64,000 bases of DNA from Asticcacaulis sp. YBE204 (GCF_000495855.1 NZ_AWGF01000004.1:1-64000), one strand, 5' to 3'. Positions 47,205-56,183 are shown, counted from the stretch's first letter. The notes: generated by a model from the sequence alone, not told the origin. Numbers and translations are program-made.

Positions 47205-49226
47205 ATGCACACCTCGCGTCGTTCGCTTATGGCGGGCCTTATGGCCGCCACGTTCTTCACCTCGCCGTCGTTGGCGGCGACCGCCGGACCGGATGTCGAG
47301 GTGCTGGCCTTCCTCGCGATCCGGCCCCTGACCGGGCAGACGGCGGCCAGCGTCACCAAACGCGCCGAGGCCCTCCTGGCGTTGTCGACCAAGCTGAAAA
47401 TCGCCCTCGAAGCGCGCAAGGGACCGGCGACCGTCGCCGGGGATTTCGCCGCCTTCGATACGCTGGTCATGGTCCTGGGCGACGGCTCGAACGACATGTA
47501 CCTCCTGTCGCAGACCGCGACCGACAAGGCCGTGCGCGACGCCGCCGAAGCCGTCCTGCCCAAGCTGTCGGACCTCGGCACCTCGATCTCTCTGTCGCGG
47601 CCGATCTATGATCGCCTGTCGGCCATTCCGCAGAAGGGATTGGATGCCAAGACCCTGTTTACGCTGCAAAAGGTGCTGACCAACTATAAGCTGGCGGGGG
47701 TCGATAAGGACGCCGCGACGCGCGCCAAGGTGACGAAGCTCCAGACCGAAATCACCGAAATCGGTATCAAGTTCGGCGCCAATATCCGCGACGACAAGGG
47801 CGATCTGACGTTCAAACCTGAAGATCTCAAAGGCCTGCCGCAGGACTATCTCGACGCGCATAAGCCCGGTGCCGACGGCCTGATCCACGTTACCTATGAT
47901 TATCCCGACATCTTCCCGCTGATGGACTTTGCCGATGTGCGCGCCACGCGGAAAAAGGCCGTCACCGGCTTTGCCAACCGCGGCTATCCGGCCAACGAAG
48001 CCGTGCTGAAATCGCTGCTTGAGAAGCGGTATGAGCTGGCCACCACACTCGGCTATCCCGACTACGCGACCCTGATCACCGCCGACAAGATGATCGGCTC
48101 GCCGCAACGCGCCGCGCAGTTCCTCGACGACGTCAATGTCGCCGCCAAGCCCGCCGCCGATGCCGACTATGCCGAGCTTCTGGCCTTCGCCAAGACTGTC
48201 GATCCGTCGATCACGACGCTGGAGCGCTACGACAATTCGTACATGAGCAACAAGCTGCGTATCCAGAAATACGCCGTCGATGCCGAGGCGGTGCGGCAGT
48301 ATTTCACCTACGATAAAACGCGCAAGGGCATATTCGGTCTGATCTCCGACCTGTTCGGCGCCGAGTTCAAGCCGTGGGCGACACCCGTCTGGGACAAGAG
48401 CGTCACGGCGTGGGAGCTGCACGATAAGGGCGGGGCTTTGATCGGCCGTTTCTATCTCGACATGCACCCGCGCGACGGCAAGTATAACCACGCGGCGCAG
48501 TTCCCGATCCGCACCGGCGTCAAGGGCAAGCAGACCCCCATCGGCGCGCTGATCTGCAACTTCCCGGCCACCGGCCCGATGGACCACGAGGACGCCGAGA
48601 CCTTCCTGCACGAATTCGGGCACCTGATCCACAGCCTCTATTCCGGCCATACGCAGTATGCGAACCAGTCGATGGGCAATCTGCAATGGGACTTCATCGA
48701 GGCCCCGTCGCAACTGCTGGAAGAATGGACCTGGGACTACGATACGCTGAAAACCTTCGCCTCGAACCCGAAGGGCGAGCCGATTCCGAAGGCGCTGGTC
48801 GACAAGATGAACGCCGGACGGCGCTTCGGCGAACCGGGCAAGTGGAAGCGTCAGCTCGGTCTGGCGGCGGTGTCGCTCAACTTCTATAACCGCAAGCCGG
48901 ACTTCGACCTCAGCCAGATGTACAACAGCCAGATCGCGCGCTATTCCAACTTCCCGCCGATGCAGGGGACGCACGACTATGCGGGCTTCGGGCATCTGGA
49001 TGGCTATTCGGCGATCTATTACACCTATGTGTGGTCGAAGGCGATCGCGCTCGACCTGTTCACGCAGTTCAAGGCGCAGGGGATGCGCAACCCGGCGGTA
49101 GCGATGAAGTACCGCAAACTAATCCTTGAGCCCGGCGGGTCGCAGGACGCCAATGTGCTGATCCAGAACTTCCTTGGGCGGCCCTTGAGTCTGGAGGCGT
49201 TCAAGGCGGAATTGCAGAAGAAATAG
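47205..49226 (+). CDS. M3-family zinc metallopeptidase (oligopeptidase), exported
   Basis: 673-residue thimet-oligopeptidase/dipeptidyl carboxypeptidase-type enzyme. The active site HEFGH is in TFLHEFGHLIHSLYSG, with the third ligand Glu in DFIEAPSQLLEEW. Signal peptide about 1-26 (MHTSRRSLMAGLMAATFFTS) points to periplasmic action, as in Dcp-like enzymes. I chose ATG 47205 with GGGAG upstream; an upstream ATG would add 33 residues without the signal. It lies divergent to the pectate lyase gene. Its likely job is turnover of short peptides. Confidence 0.93.
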   Translation: MHTSRRSLMAGLMAATFFTSPSLAATAGPDVEVLAFLAIRPLTGQTAASVTKRAEALLALSTKLKIALEARKGPATVAGDFAAFDTLVMVLGDGSNDMYLLSQTATDKAVRDAAEAVLPKLSDLGTSISLSRPIYDRLSAIPQKGLDAKTLFTLQKVLTNYKLAGVDKDAATRAKVTKLQTEITEIGIKFGANIRDDKGDLTFKPEDLKGLPQDYLDAHKPGADGLIHVTYDYPDIFPLMDFADVRATRKKAVTGFANRGYPANEAVLKSLLEKRYELATTLGYPDYATLITADKMIGSPQRAAQFLDDVNVAAKPAADADYAELLAFAKTVDPSITTLERYDNSYMSNKLRIQKYAVDAEAVRQYFTYDKTRKGIFGLISDLFGAEFKPWATPVWDKSVTAWELHDKGGALIGRFYLDMHPRDGKYNHAAQFPIRTGVKGKQTPIGALICNFPATGPMDHEDAETFLHEFGHLIHSLYSGHTQYANQSMGNLQWDFIEAPSQLLEEWTWDYDTLKTFASNPKGEPIPKALVDKMNAGRRFGEPGKWKRQLGLAAVSLNFYNRKPDFDLSQMYNSQIARYSNFPPMQGTHDYAGFGHLDGYSAIYYTYVWSKAIALDLFTQFKAQGMRNPAVAMKYRKLILEPGGSQDANVLIQNFLGRPLSLEAFKAELQKK

Positions 49227-49233
49227 GTTAGAT

Positions 49234-49373
49234 ACCCCTCCGTCAGCTTCGCCTTTGGCTCGCTGCCACCTCCCCATCATCGCTAACGCTCGATAGGGAG
49301 GAGGGCGTTTCAACACGCTCCCTCCTCCCTACGCAGTGGGGAGGTGGCAGCCCGCAGGGCTGACGGAGGGGTA
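49234..49373. repeat. GC-rich palindromic repeat, CCTCCGTC type
   Basis: CCCCTCCGTCAGC at the left mirrors GCTGACGGAGGGG at the right; inside CCACCTCCCC/GGGGAGGTGG and GGGAGGAGGG/CCCTCCTCCC. Same architecture as 9725-9860. It sits between two convergent genes. Confidence 0.87.
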
Positions 49374-49377
49374 TGAC

Positions 49378-49740
49378 TCAGACCTTCCCGACGCGCTCCA
49401 GAGCGACCGCATAGGCACCCGTCGCAACCTCGTCGGCATCGAGCATGATCTCGAACGCCGGAATGCGCAGGGCGCGGATACCCTGTTCGGCCAACCACTT
49501 ATCCCGCATTTCATCGCGCACACGCCGGTCGTCTTCGGTGTGGTGAACGCCATCGACTTCGACGGCCAACTTGACCTCGGCACAGTAGAAATCCAGCACA
49601 TATGGCCCGACCGGATGCTGCCGTCGGAAGACCAGATTGCCCGTGGCGCGACTGCGCAGCCTGACCCAAAGCCGTACCTCTGGCGGGCTCATGGCCCTGC
49701 GCTGTTGTCGGGCGAGTTCGTATTTCAGGCGGGATGTCAT
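49378..49740 (-). CDS. DUF559-type endonuclease-like protein
   Basis: 120-residue protein of the Vsr/DUF559 endonuclease-like fold. The signature runs MSPPEVRLWVRLRSR, FRRQHPVGPYVLDFYCAEVK and LAVEVDGVHH, with the acidic/Glu residues (E in PPEVRLW, D in LDFYC, E and D in VEVDG) in place. The function of the widespread DUF559 proteins is not established. ATG 49740 chosen over an earlier ATG. It opens onto the divergent membrane-protein gene, about 100 bases away. Confidence 0.85.
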   Translation of the reverse strand: MTSRLKYELARQQRRAMSPPEVRLWVRLRSRATGNLVFRRQHPVGPYVLDFYCAEVKLAVEVDGVHHTEDDRRVRDEMRDKWLAEQGIRALRIPAFEIMLDADEVATGAYAVALERVGKV

Positions 49741-49848
49741 AAGCGAGAGCGTAGTGTGGAATTGCAACCTGCGCCATACCCCATTAATCATCGCCCGATA
49801 TTGTCATTCTCTGGACGCCAGTTTACGATTGAGATGGATGGGGGAAAG

Positions 49849-50493
49849 ATGATTACGTCAGCTATAGCGTTTATCGAAGCGTTGATGACAAGTCTTGCTC
49901 CGCATGTGTGGTGGCTGGTTGCGGTGGGGGGAATCTTTCTGGGACTGCTGATTATACGGCCTACGAAAGATCGGAATGGCGTGCGTATAAATCGTCAGAT
50001 CTTCTATCCGGCAGCTTCAGAAGCCCAAATGGAAGCCGACCGCCTTTATCAAGATGCGACGGTATGGAAATTGCGCAAGGGGGAAAATCTGCCCTTGCTG
50101 CCACTCCCTACAAAATCAGATCAGGCCTATGCGGTGGTTTTGGCACTGGGGGAAAACCCGAATAACCGGGCTTACTATTATCGCAGAGGCGTCGAACGCG
50201 ACGACCTTGAACTGGCCATGGCGGGGCTTCGTTTCGATACGCAGTATAGTTTGGCGCAGAGCCATCAGGATGATTTTATGATCCAGAGCGTTTACCAGAC
50301 GATTGCCGGTGCGTACTGGGAACTCGGTAAAACTTTTCGGTCAAAAGACTGTCTTCAATTGGCTCGACTGGCGTTTCATTGGGCTCTGTCGCGGTCCCAC
50401 GGCGATGCGGCGGCCCAAAGAACCGATAAAAGCATCCTTGCCGATCTCGTTAAACTGGCCGAGGACCGAAGGGCTCTGGAAACAGAGACCTGA
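49849..50493 (+). CDS. Membrane-anchored protein of unknown function
   Basis: 214 residues with one N-terminal transmembrane segment (about 14-35: VWWLVAVGGIFLGLLII). The rest is soluble with helical, TPR-like character (FDTQYSLAQSHQDDF, YQTIAGAYWELGKTF, CLQLARLAFHWAL). Start ATG 49849 has GGGGGA just ahead. A long upstream extension in frame has no ribosome site and runs antisense to the DUF559 gene, so it is rejected. Stop is 1 base from the convergent DUF2336 gene. Function unknown. Confidence 0.7.
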   Translation: MITSAIAFIEALMTSLAPHVWWLVAVGGIFLGLLIIRPTKDRNGVRINRQIFYPAASEAQMEADRLYQDATVWKLRKGENLPLLPLPTKSDQAYAVVLALGENPNNRAYYYRRGVERDDLELAMAGLRFDTQYSLAQSHQDDFMIQSVYQTIAGAYWELGKTFRSKDCLQLARLAFHWALSRSHGDAAAQRTDKSILADLVKLAEDRRALETET

Positions 50494-50494
50494 C

Positions 50495-51580
50495 TTACGC
50501 CGCGTGACCTTCGGCGCGGCGCAGGCGCCAGAAGCGGATCGTGCGCATCGCCGTTTCCTTCGGCAGGGCTTCGTACAGCTTGCCGTATTCCGAGGCGCGG
50601 CCCATCGCGTTTTCCTGCGTCGCCAGCATGATCATGGCGTAGGTCAGGAACAGCGACTTTTCGAGGTCGGCGGCTTTACAGGCAATGGCCAAAGCGTCGA
50701 TCTCGCGCTTTTCGACCACGTGTTTCGCCGTCAGAAAATCGATGTCGGCCATGGTCGCCAGGGCGCACAGGAACCAGGTCGGGTTCGGGTCGCGCATATA
50801 TTTGGCCAGCAGCGACGGGGTCAGCTTGTGGTTGGTATAAAGCGCTTCGACCTCGGCGCAGATCTTCTCATAGTCCGCCGGGAAGGAGCCGTTGGCGATG
50901 GCCACCGTGTTGCGGCTCTTCGACAGGGCCTGTTCGATCACCGACGGATCGAGCTTGGCGTTTTCCTGCATGATGCGTTCGCGCAGACGGGCTTCGACGA
51001 CGAAATACATGTCGTTCATCAGATCCGCCGGCATGTCCTTGCGGTTGACGACGGCTTCGTGCAGGGCGGGGCTGGTCTGGGCGCGCTGGACGACGGCTTC
51101 GTTGGTCGCCCGCGACAGGCGCGCGCCATCGTTGCGCAGAAGGGTGTTGACGGTGGTGTCGTCGCCGCGCTCGACGATAACGCCCGACACCGATTCCGGC
51201 ACGTCTTCGCGGCGCGAGACGGCGCGCAGGTGGTCCTGACCCTGGGTCGAGACGACGTGCAGCAGGTCGGTTTCCGACAGGGATTTCGAGCGCGTCAGGA
51301 TCGGTTCGGCGACCGAAATGTCGTCCGAGGCCAGACGGCGCAGAAGGCCCAGAGGCGCGGTCTTGGCATTGGCCAGCTTCAGCGCGATTTCGGCGCGGAC
51401 CACGGTTTCCATCTCGGCCGACAACTGGCTCATCACCTCGTCGTACAGCGCCATTTCCGGACCCGCGATCTCTTCGGGGTGCGACATGAAGACGTTGGTC
51501 ACCTGACGCAGCAGTTCGCGGCGCTTGGCCGACGACGGTTCCTGAGCCAGTTCGATCAGATGGTTGAGCGTTGCGGACAT
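50495..51580 (-). CDS. DUF2336-family protein
   Basis: 361 helical residues of the alphaproteobacterial DUF2336 type: SATLNHLIELAQEPSSAKRR, LLRQVTNVFMSHPEEI, YDEVMSQLSAEMET, LRRLASDDISVAEPIL and repeated LHEAV/SVIEQ helices like HEAT/armadillo repeats. Function unknown. It follows the Pro/Lys-rich exported protein gene with 10 bases between, so the two are probably co-transcribed. Confidence 0.85.
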   Translation of the reverse strand: MSATLNHLIELAQEPSSAKRRELLRQVTNVFMSHPEEIAGPEMALYDEVMSQLSAEMETVVRAEIALKLANAKTAPLGLLRRLASDDISVAEPILTRSKSLSETDLLHVVSTQGQDHLRAVSRREDVPESVSGVIVERGDDTTVNTLLRNDGARLSRATNEAVVQRAQTSPALHEAVVNRKDMPADLMNDMYFVVEARLRERIMQENAKLDPSVIEQALSKSRNTVAIANGSFPADYEKICAEVEALYTNHKLTPSLLAKYMRDPNPTWFLCALATMADIDFLTAKHVVEKREIDALAIACKAADLEKSLFLTYAMIMLATQENAMGRASEYGKLYEALPKETAMRTIRFWRLRRAEGHAA

Positions 51581-51590
51581 GGAGGCGGCC

Positions 51591-52781
51591 CTATTTCTTA
51601 GAGGTATCTTGCGATGTGGGAACGGGCGCTTTTTGCACCTCGTCTTTGGCAGGCGTTTTGGGTTTGTCTTTGGTCTGAACCGTAGCCGGATCGAGCGCCA
51701 GTTCGCCACCGGCGTGCGGGGCGGGATCGGGCTCGTAGCCATAGGCGCGGTGCAAGGAGTAATAGCGCGGCGTTTGCGACGCATTGGTGGCGCGGCTGCC
51801 CGGGACGAAGGGCACGTAGGGGTCTTGCTCGACGGCCTGAGTGAGGGGTTCGCTTTCGGTCGCGGCGGCCAGTTTCAGGTCTTTTTCTGGGGCCTTTTTC
51901 GCGTCGGTCTTGGCCACGGTCTTAGCGGCGTCGGCTTGCTTGGCGACTTCCTTCTGAGCGGCAGAGACCGTCTTGGGATCGGGCTTTGGTTCGGCTTTTG
52001 CCACGACTTTCGGCACTTCCTTGCCTTCCAGTACCGGCGCGACCTTGCCAGCGTATTTGCTGTTGGCCGGCAGTTGATAGGTGCCGTCGGTCGCCGGTTT
52101 CGGCTGAGGGTTTACCTCAGGTTTGGGCGTTCCCAGCTTTTCGGCGGTGACGACCGGGGGCTTGGGCGTCGGCAGCGGTATCGGCGAGTCGATTTTCTTG
52201 ACCGTCTCGACCGTTGGTGCGGCAATGATTTTCGGCTCGACCTTGGGTTCGACTTTTGGCTGAGGCGCGGCCTGAAGGCGGATATCAGGTTTGATTTCAG
52301 GCGCTTTCGGCTCAAACCGCGGTGTTGGGGCGGGCGTCCAGTTCGCGGTCAGTTCGACCGGCTTTTCAACCTTTTGAACCGCTTTTGGCTCAGGCTTAGG
52401 CTCTGGCTTCGGTTCGGCGCGTGCCTCTAATTTAGGCTGCGACTGCATTTGCGGCTGTGGCGCGGGCACCTGACGGGCGACCTGTTCGGTGGGGGCTTTG
52501 CCCTTGTTCGACCAGTTCAGTTCGCGGCGATAGGGATTGCCGACCTGACCATAGGGTGAGGGGGGAATCTGGAAGCCCTCGTTGCCGGTGGCGGCATTGG
52601 GCAGGGCTTTTTCGAATTTTTGAGCGTCGGGGGCCGGAGTAGTCTCGCTGACCGAAGACGGCAGGGGACGCTTGTTCGACCACGTCAACTGGCCCGGATT
52701 GGCCAGCGCGGAACCGCCCAGCACAAGGCCTATCCCCGTCAAAGTGACGGTCAGATACGGCGTGTGAAAGCGGTTCATCAT
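51591..52781 (-). CDS. Exported Pro/Lys/Glu-rich protein with two WSNK motifs
   Basis: 396 residues, signal peptide about 1-28 (ending ALAN). The mature protein is low-complexity: long PEPKPEPK, PKVEPKV and KTDAKKAPEK stretches, no globular domain. Two short copies LTWSNKRPLP (about 33) and LNWSNKGKAP (about 88) stand out. Pro-Lys-Glu-rich chains often span the periplasm (TonB-like); here no TonB C-terminal domain is seen. The C-terminal part has a YYSLHRAYGYEPDP segment. ATG 52781 or 52778. Probable operon with the DUF2336 gene. Function unknown. Confidence 0.7.
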   Translation of the reverse strand: MMNRFHTPYLTVTLTGIGLVLGGSALANPGQLTWSNKRPLPSSVSETTPAPDAQKFEKALPNAATGNEGFQIPPSPYGQVGNPYRRELNWSNKGKAPTEQVARQVPAPQPQMQSQPKLEARAEPKPEPKPEPKAVQKVEKPVELTANWTPAPTPRFEPKAPEIKPDIRLQAAPQPKVEPKVEPKIIAAPTVETVKKIDSPIPLPTPKPPVVTAEKLGTPKPEVNPQPKPATDGTYQLPANSKYAGKVAPVLEGKEVPKVVAKAEPKPDPKTVSAAQKEVAKQADAAKTVAKTDAKKAPEKDLKLAAATESEPLTQAVEQDPYVPFVPGSRATNASQTPRYYSLHRAYGYEPDPAPHAGGELALDPATVQTKDKPKTPAKDEVQKAPVPTSQDTSKK

Positions 52782-52992
52782 AGGCTGGGGCCTTAAGCGG
52801 AGGTGTTGCAACCTCACGAGCTTAACCAAGACGATTTAATATTGACCTAATGGAACAGTGATTTTTTTGCGGTGACAGGATGCCGCATCAGGCGCGCAAT
52901 CATAAGTTGAAATGATTTTCTATGCAGCCTTAACCATGTGCGTTATGGTGGTGCGCCGGGTAATTTCATCCGGTAGCTTAATGGAGAGCGCT

Positions 52993-53088
52993 ATGAAACT
53001 TCGTTTCAGCGTCTCCGCTAGGTTGAGCCTCACAAAACTGATTGTCACCTGCAAATTGATTATCAGTCAAGTGAGACTCAAACTCTAA
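52993..53088 (+). CDS. Candidate 31-residue small protein
   Basis: ATG 52993 follows GGAGAG at 52983-52988, a good ribosome site. The reading frame of 31 codons encodes a basic peptide (MKLRFSVSARLSLTKLIVTC, 20 residues, then 11 more; seven Lys/Arg). It ends at TAA 53086-53088, which lies inside the left arm of a 25-bp hairpin. The peptide is amphipathic in its middle part. No relatives known to me. It lies in an otherwise empty 400-base gap. It may be a real small protein, a leader peptide or part of a small RNA. Confidence 0.4.
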   Translation: MKLRFSVSARLSLTKLIVTCKLIISQVRLKL

Positions 53089-53136
53089 GCGGCGGGGTGA
53101 GGGGCCGTAAAGCCTCTCGCCTTGCCGTTTAGAGTT
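53081..53136 (+). other. 25-bp RNA hairpin
   Basis: 53081-53105 and 53112-53136 pair at all 25 positions around a 6-base loop (CGTAAA). Five pairs are G-U, and these hold only in RNA transcribed from the plus strand, because the minus-strand copy would have C-A mismatches. No T run follows, so it is not a standard terminator. It covers the stop codon of the 31-codon ORF. Confidence 0.7.
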
Positions 53137-53182
53137 ATCATATCCCACTCAAAAAGTCACGCGATTCTTATCCCCGTCTTTA

Positions 53183-55006
53183 TCAGCGGTTGAGTGCCTC
53201 GCGCTTTTCCTCAAGCTCCAACCACTCCATCTCGCCGTTTTCGAGATCGGTACGGAGTTTATCCAGCGCCGTCATCAGCGCATCGAACTTTTTCGGATCA
53301 CGCGCATAGAGGTTCGGATCGCTCAATGCCGCTTCGGTATTCTTGATCTCGGCCTGCCATTTCGGCATGAAGGCGTTGAGGTCTTCGAGGCGCTTCTGAT
53401 CCTTATAGCTGAGCTTCTTGGCAGGCGCCTTGACCGGTGCAGCCACGGGTTTCGGTGCGGCTTTAACCGCCTTCACCGTCGGGGCCTTATGGCTTAGCTC
53501 CTCGAAAAAATCCGGGTTCTGACGCAGGAAATCCTGCCAGCCGCCGGGGGTTTCGACCGCGCGGCCCTTGCCGTTCAGGGCCAGCGTGGACGTCGCCAGA
53601 CGATCGACAAAATCGCGATCGTGGCTGACCAGGATCAGCGTGCCGTCGTAATCCGACAGCATGTCTTCGAGCAGGTCGAGCGTGTCCATGTCGAGGTCGT
53701 TGGTCGGCTCATCGAGCACCAGCAGGTTGGTCGCCTTGGCCAGCGAACGGGCCAGTTGCAGGCGGTTGCGTTCCCCGCCCGACAGCGACTTGACCGGCTG
53801 ACGCAACTGATTGTCGCGGAAGAGGAAGTCCTTGGCGTAGGCGGCGACGTGGCGCGGATTGCCCTGCACCATGATCTGATCCGAGCCGGAATTGGCCAGC
53901 GCGTCCCACAGGGTCTCGTCGCCTTTCAGCGTGTCGCGGCCCTGATCGAGATAGGCGACTTCCAGCGCGGTGCCGAGCTTGATCTCCCCGGCATCGGCCT
54001 CGATCTGCCCGATCAAAAGCTTGACGAGGGTCGATTTGCCCGCGCCGTTCGGGCCGACGATGGCCAGCCGGTCGCCGCGAATGATGCGGGTGGAAAAATC
54101 GCTGAGCAGAACCTTGTCGCCGAAGCCCTTCGAGACGTGCTTCAGTTCGGCGACCAGCTTGCCCGAGGTGCTGCCGGAATCGATGCTCATTTCCATCGTC
54201 TTGCCGAGGTTCTTCACCCGTTCGGCGGCGTCGGCGCGCATGGCGTTCAGCCGCGCGGCGCGGCCTTCGTTGCGCGTCCGGCGGGCGGTGATCGAGCTAT
54301 AGAAGGTCTTGGTTTCGCGCTCGATGGCCTTTTCGAGACGGCGCAGGGACTCGGCCTGTTCCTCGACGATCTTGTCCGACCAGGCCTCGAAGTTGGTGTA
54401 ACCGCTGTCGAGCCGCATGATCTTGCGGTCGTAGAGCCAGTAGCAGCGCTGGGTGACGCGCTCAAGGAAGGTTCTATCGTGGCTGACAATCAGGGCCGCG
54501 CCTTTGAACTGACGCAACTGGTCTTCGAGGGTCTCGATGGCGAAGATGTCGAGGTGGTTGGTCGGTTCGTCGAGGAAGATCAGATCGGGTTCTTCGGCAA
54601 AGGCCTTGGCCAGCGCCGCGCGGCGCTTTTCCCCGCCGGACAATGAGGCGCACTTGGTGTCGGGCGCAAGGCCGAAGGCGAACAGTTCGGCCTCGGCCAT
54701 GTAGTGTTCGGCCCCGTTGGAGACCAGCCAGTCGAGCACGGTCTCGCCGACGGGCTCGGGTTCCTGAAGCACATAGGCGTAACGCAGGCCCTGCATGACG
54801 ACGCGCTCGCCGGAGTCGGCGTCGATCAGCCCGGCCATCAGCCGCATCAGGGTGGATTTGCCCGCGCCGTTCTTACCGACAAGGCAGGCGCGCACGCCCT
54901 TGTCCAGCGCCAGGTCGACACCGTCGAACAGCGGGTTCATGCCGTCCATCAGGCGGACGTCTTTGAGGGCGATCAGCGGGGCTTTTTGGGGGGCACGTGC
55001 GTTCAT
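53183..55006 (-). CDS. uup: ABC-F family ATPase (Uup-like)
   Basis: 607-residue soluble ABC-F protein with two nucleotide-binding domains and no membrane part. Walker A sites GKNGAGKSTLMRL and GPNGAGKSTLVKL; signatures SLSGGEKRRAALAKA and SLSGGERNRLQLARS; Walker B LIFLDEPTNHLD and LLVLDEPTNDLD. The interdomain linker (about 210-275) is basic and helical, and the C-terminal coiled-coil extension (about 530-607) is that of Uup-type members. ABC-F proteins act on ribosomes or on nucleic acids. ATG 55006 fits the family N-terminus. Confidence 0.93.
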   Translation of the reverse strand: MNARAPQKAPLIALKDVRLMDGMNPLFDGVDLALDKGVRACLVGKNGAGKSTLMRLMAGLIDADSGERVVMQGLRYAYVLQEPEPVGETVLDWLVSNGAEHYMAEAELFAFGLAPDTKCASLSGGEKRRAALAKAFAEEPDLIFLDEPTNHLDIFAIETLEDQLRQFKGAALIVSHDRTFLERVTQRCYWLYDRKIMRLDSGYTNFEAWSDKIVEEQAESLRRLEKAIERETKTFYSSITARRTRNEGRAARLNAMRADAAERVKNLGKTMEMSIDSGSTSGKLVAELKHVSKGFGDKVLLSDFSTRIIRGDRLAIVGPNGAGKSTLVKLLIGQIEADAGEIKLGTALEVAYLDQGRDTLKGDETLWDALANSGSDQIMVQGNPRHVAAYAKDFLFRDNQLRQPVKSLSGGERNRLQLARSLAKATNLLVLDEPTNDLDMDTLDLLEDMLSDYDGTLILVSHDRDFVDRLATSTLALNGKGRAVETPGGWQDFLRQNPDFFEELSHKAPTVKAVKAAPKPVAAPVKAPAKKLSYKDQKRLEDLNAFMPKWQAEIKNTEAALSDPNLYARDPKKFDALMTALDKLRTDLENGEMEWLELEEKREALNR

Positions 55007-55083
55007 GGCGGCGGTGTACAGGGTGAAAGGGATTTTGCAAAGCGCTTGATTTTATCCTCTGTCAAAGAGATAAGCCGCTTAAA

Positions 55084-55210
55084 TCCTCCCCTGCGGAGCG
55101 GGGGAGGGGGACCACGAAGTGGTGGAGGGGGCAGGCCACAAGGTTTGCCCCCCTCCGTCTGCTCATTCCATTCGCAGCCACCTCCCTCGTACGCTGCGCT
55201 ACAGGGGAGG
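55084..55210. repeat. GC-rich palindromic repeat, CCTCCCCTGC type
   Basis: TCCTCCCCTGC...GGGGGAGGGGGACCACGAAGTGGTGGAGGGGG, mirrored by CCCCCTCCG...GCCACCTCCC...CAGGGGAGG. ACCACGAAGTGGT is an inner mini-hairpin. Right end GGGGAGG lies 12 bases ahead of the next gene's ATG. Confidence 0.84.
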
Positions 55211-55222
55211 ATGAAAACCTCC

Positions 55223-55690
55223 ATGACCCAACCCTTCTGGCAGACCAAAACGCTTGCTGAAATGACCGTACCTGAGTGGGAATCGCTCTGCGACGGCTGC
55301 GGTCTGTGCTGCCTGATCCGGCTGGAGGACGAAGACTCCGGCGAGATCATCCCCACCCGCGTCCATTGCAAGCTGTTCGACAGCCAGACCTGCGCCTGCG
55401 CCAACTATCCGCAGCGGCACACATACGTCCCCGACTGCATCAAGCTGACGCCGTACAACATCGAGGCGCTGGAATGGATGCCGCAGTCCTGCGCCTATCG
55501 TCGCCTGCACGAAGGCAAGGACCTGCCGCGCTGGCACTATCTGCTGACGGGGGACCGCGAAAGCGTCCACCGCGCGGGGGTGTCGGTGCGCGGTCAGACG
55601 ATCTCCGAAGACGCGCTGGATGACCCGGAAGACGCGCTTGATTTTGCGGCGTTCGACCTGCTGGAAGACAAGACGGATAACGAGGAATAG
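55223..55690 (+). CDS. YcgN/UPF0260-family cysteine-rich protein
   Basis: 155 residues. A cysteine-cluster fold like the YkgJ/YcgN metal-binding group: WESLCDGCGLCCLIR at about 22-36, then CKLFDSQTCACANYPQR and VPDCIKL, CAYRRLHEGK. The eight or so Cys probably bind a zinc or Fe-S cluster, as proposed for this family, whose role is not known. ATG 55223 is preferred. ATG 55211 lies directly on the GGGGAGG run of the repeat, too close for ribosome binding. Confidence 0.9.
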   Translation: MTQPFWQTKTLAEMTVPEWESLCDGCGLCCLIRLEDEDSGEIIPTRVHCKLFDSQTCACANYPQRHTYVPDCIKLTPYNIEALEWMPQSCAYRRLHEGKDLPRWHYLLTGDRESVHRAGVSVRGQTISEDALDDPEDALDFAAFDLLEDKTDNEE

Positions 55691-55699
55691 CATCTTCTA

Positions 55700-55883
55700 C
55701 TCCCCCGGCGTGCCGGGGGAGGTGGAAGCGAACGAAGTGAGCAGACGGTGGGGGGCTCGCGTAGAGGTCGCGAATATATCTGTGGCCCGATGAGCGCGGT
55801 GTCACGACAGAGAAGGCCCCTACCACCGCATCTAGCGCTTCGCGCGTCGTGCGGTCCCCCTCCCCGGTACACCGGGGAGGTAT
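55700..55883. repeat. GC-rich palindromic repeat, CCCCCGGCGTGCCGGGGG type
   Basis: CTCCCCCGGCGTGCCGGGGGAGGTGG on the left, CCCCTCCCCGGTACACCGGGGAGG on the right, with GCGAAGTGAGC... and CGCTTCGCG mini-dyads. It follows the YcgN gene stop by 10 bases. Confidence 0.84.
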
Positions 55884-55910
55884 GAAGGGGGAAGCCTCAC
55901 CTTTGTCCAA

Positions 55911-55945
55911 ATAAAAAGCCGCGGCGAACCGCGGCTTGTTTTGGT
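55911..55945. terminator. Probable bidirectional intrinsic terminator
   Basis: AAGCCGCGG (55916-55924) and CCGCGGCTT (55929-55937) are a perfect 9-bp dyad with loop CGAA. T-rich GTTTTGGTTTT follows on the plus strand, and CTTTTTATTT follows on the minus strand. It ends the YcgN transcript and insulates the GTA operon. Confidence 0.82.
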
Positions 55946-56183
55946 TTTGAAACACTTAAATAAAAAGACGCAAACTAAAGTCGCGATGCTGAATACGCCC
56001 GCATCAAGAAGTTCCAATGACGTCGTTATAGGCGAATTGTGTGACAGTTTTTGCACCGCAGCGGATAAGCGCGACATAGGCCTGTCCCCGGCTCAGATAA
56101 GAATTATATAAATCCGATCAGAGGGTTGCGTTTTTATCACGCCCAAATCTCCCCGCACTCCGGCGGCGGCTTATTGTTGAGGC
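55946..56183 (+). promoter_or_regulatory. AT-richer region upstream of the GTA operon
   Basis: 238 bases between the terminator and the first GTA gene, AT-rich around 56085-56120 (AGAATTATATAAATCCG). It must hold the operon promoter. I cannot place hexamers or a GTA-activator site. Confidence 0.35.

Noticed and set aside
52862-52887. Small hairpin TGCGG/CCGCA adjacent to a run of seven Ts, considered as a terminator
   Set aside because: The T run precedes the hairpin on the plus strand and reads as As after it on the minus strand, so neither direction forms a terminator.
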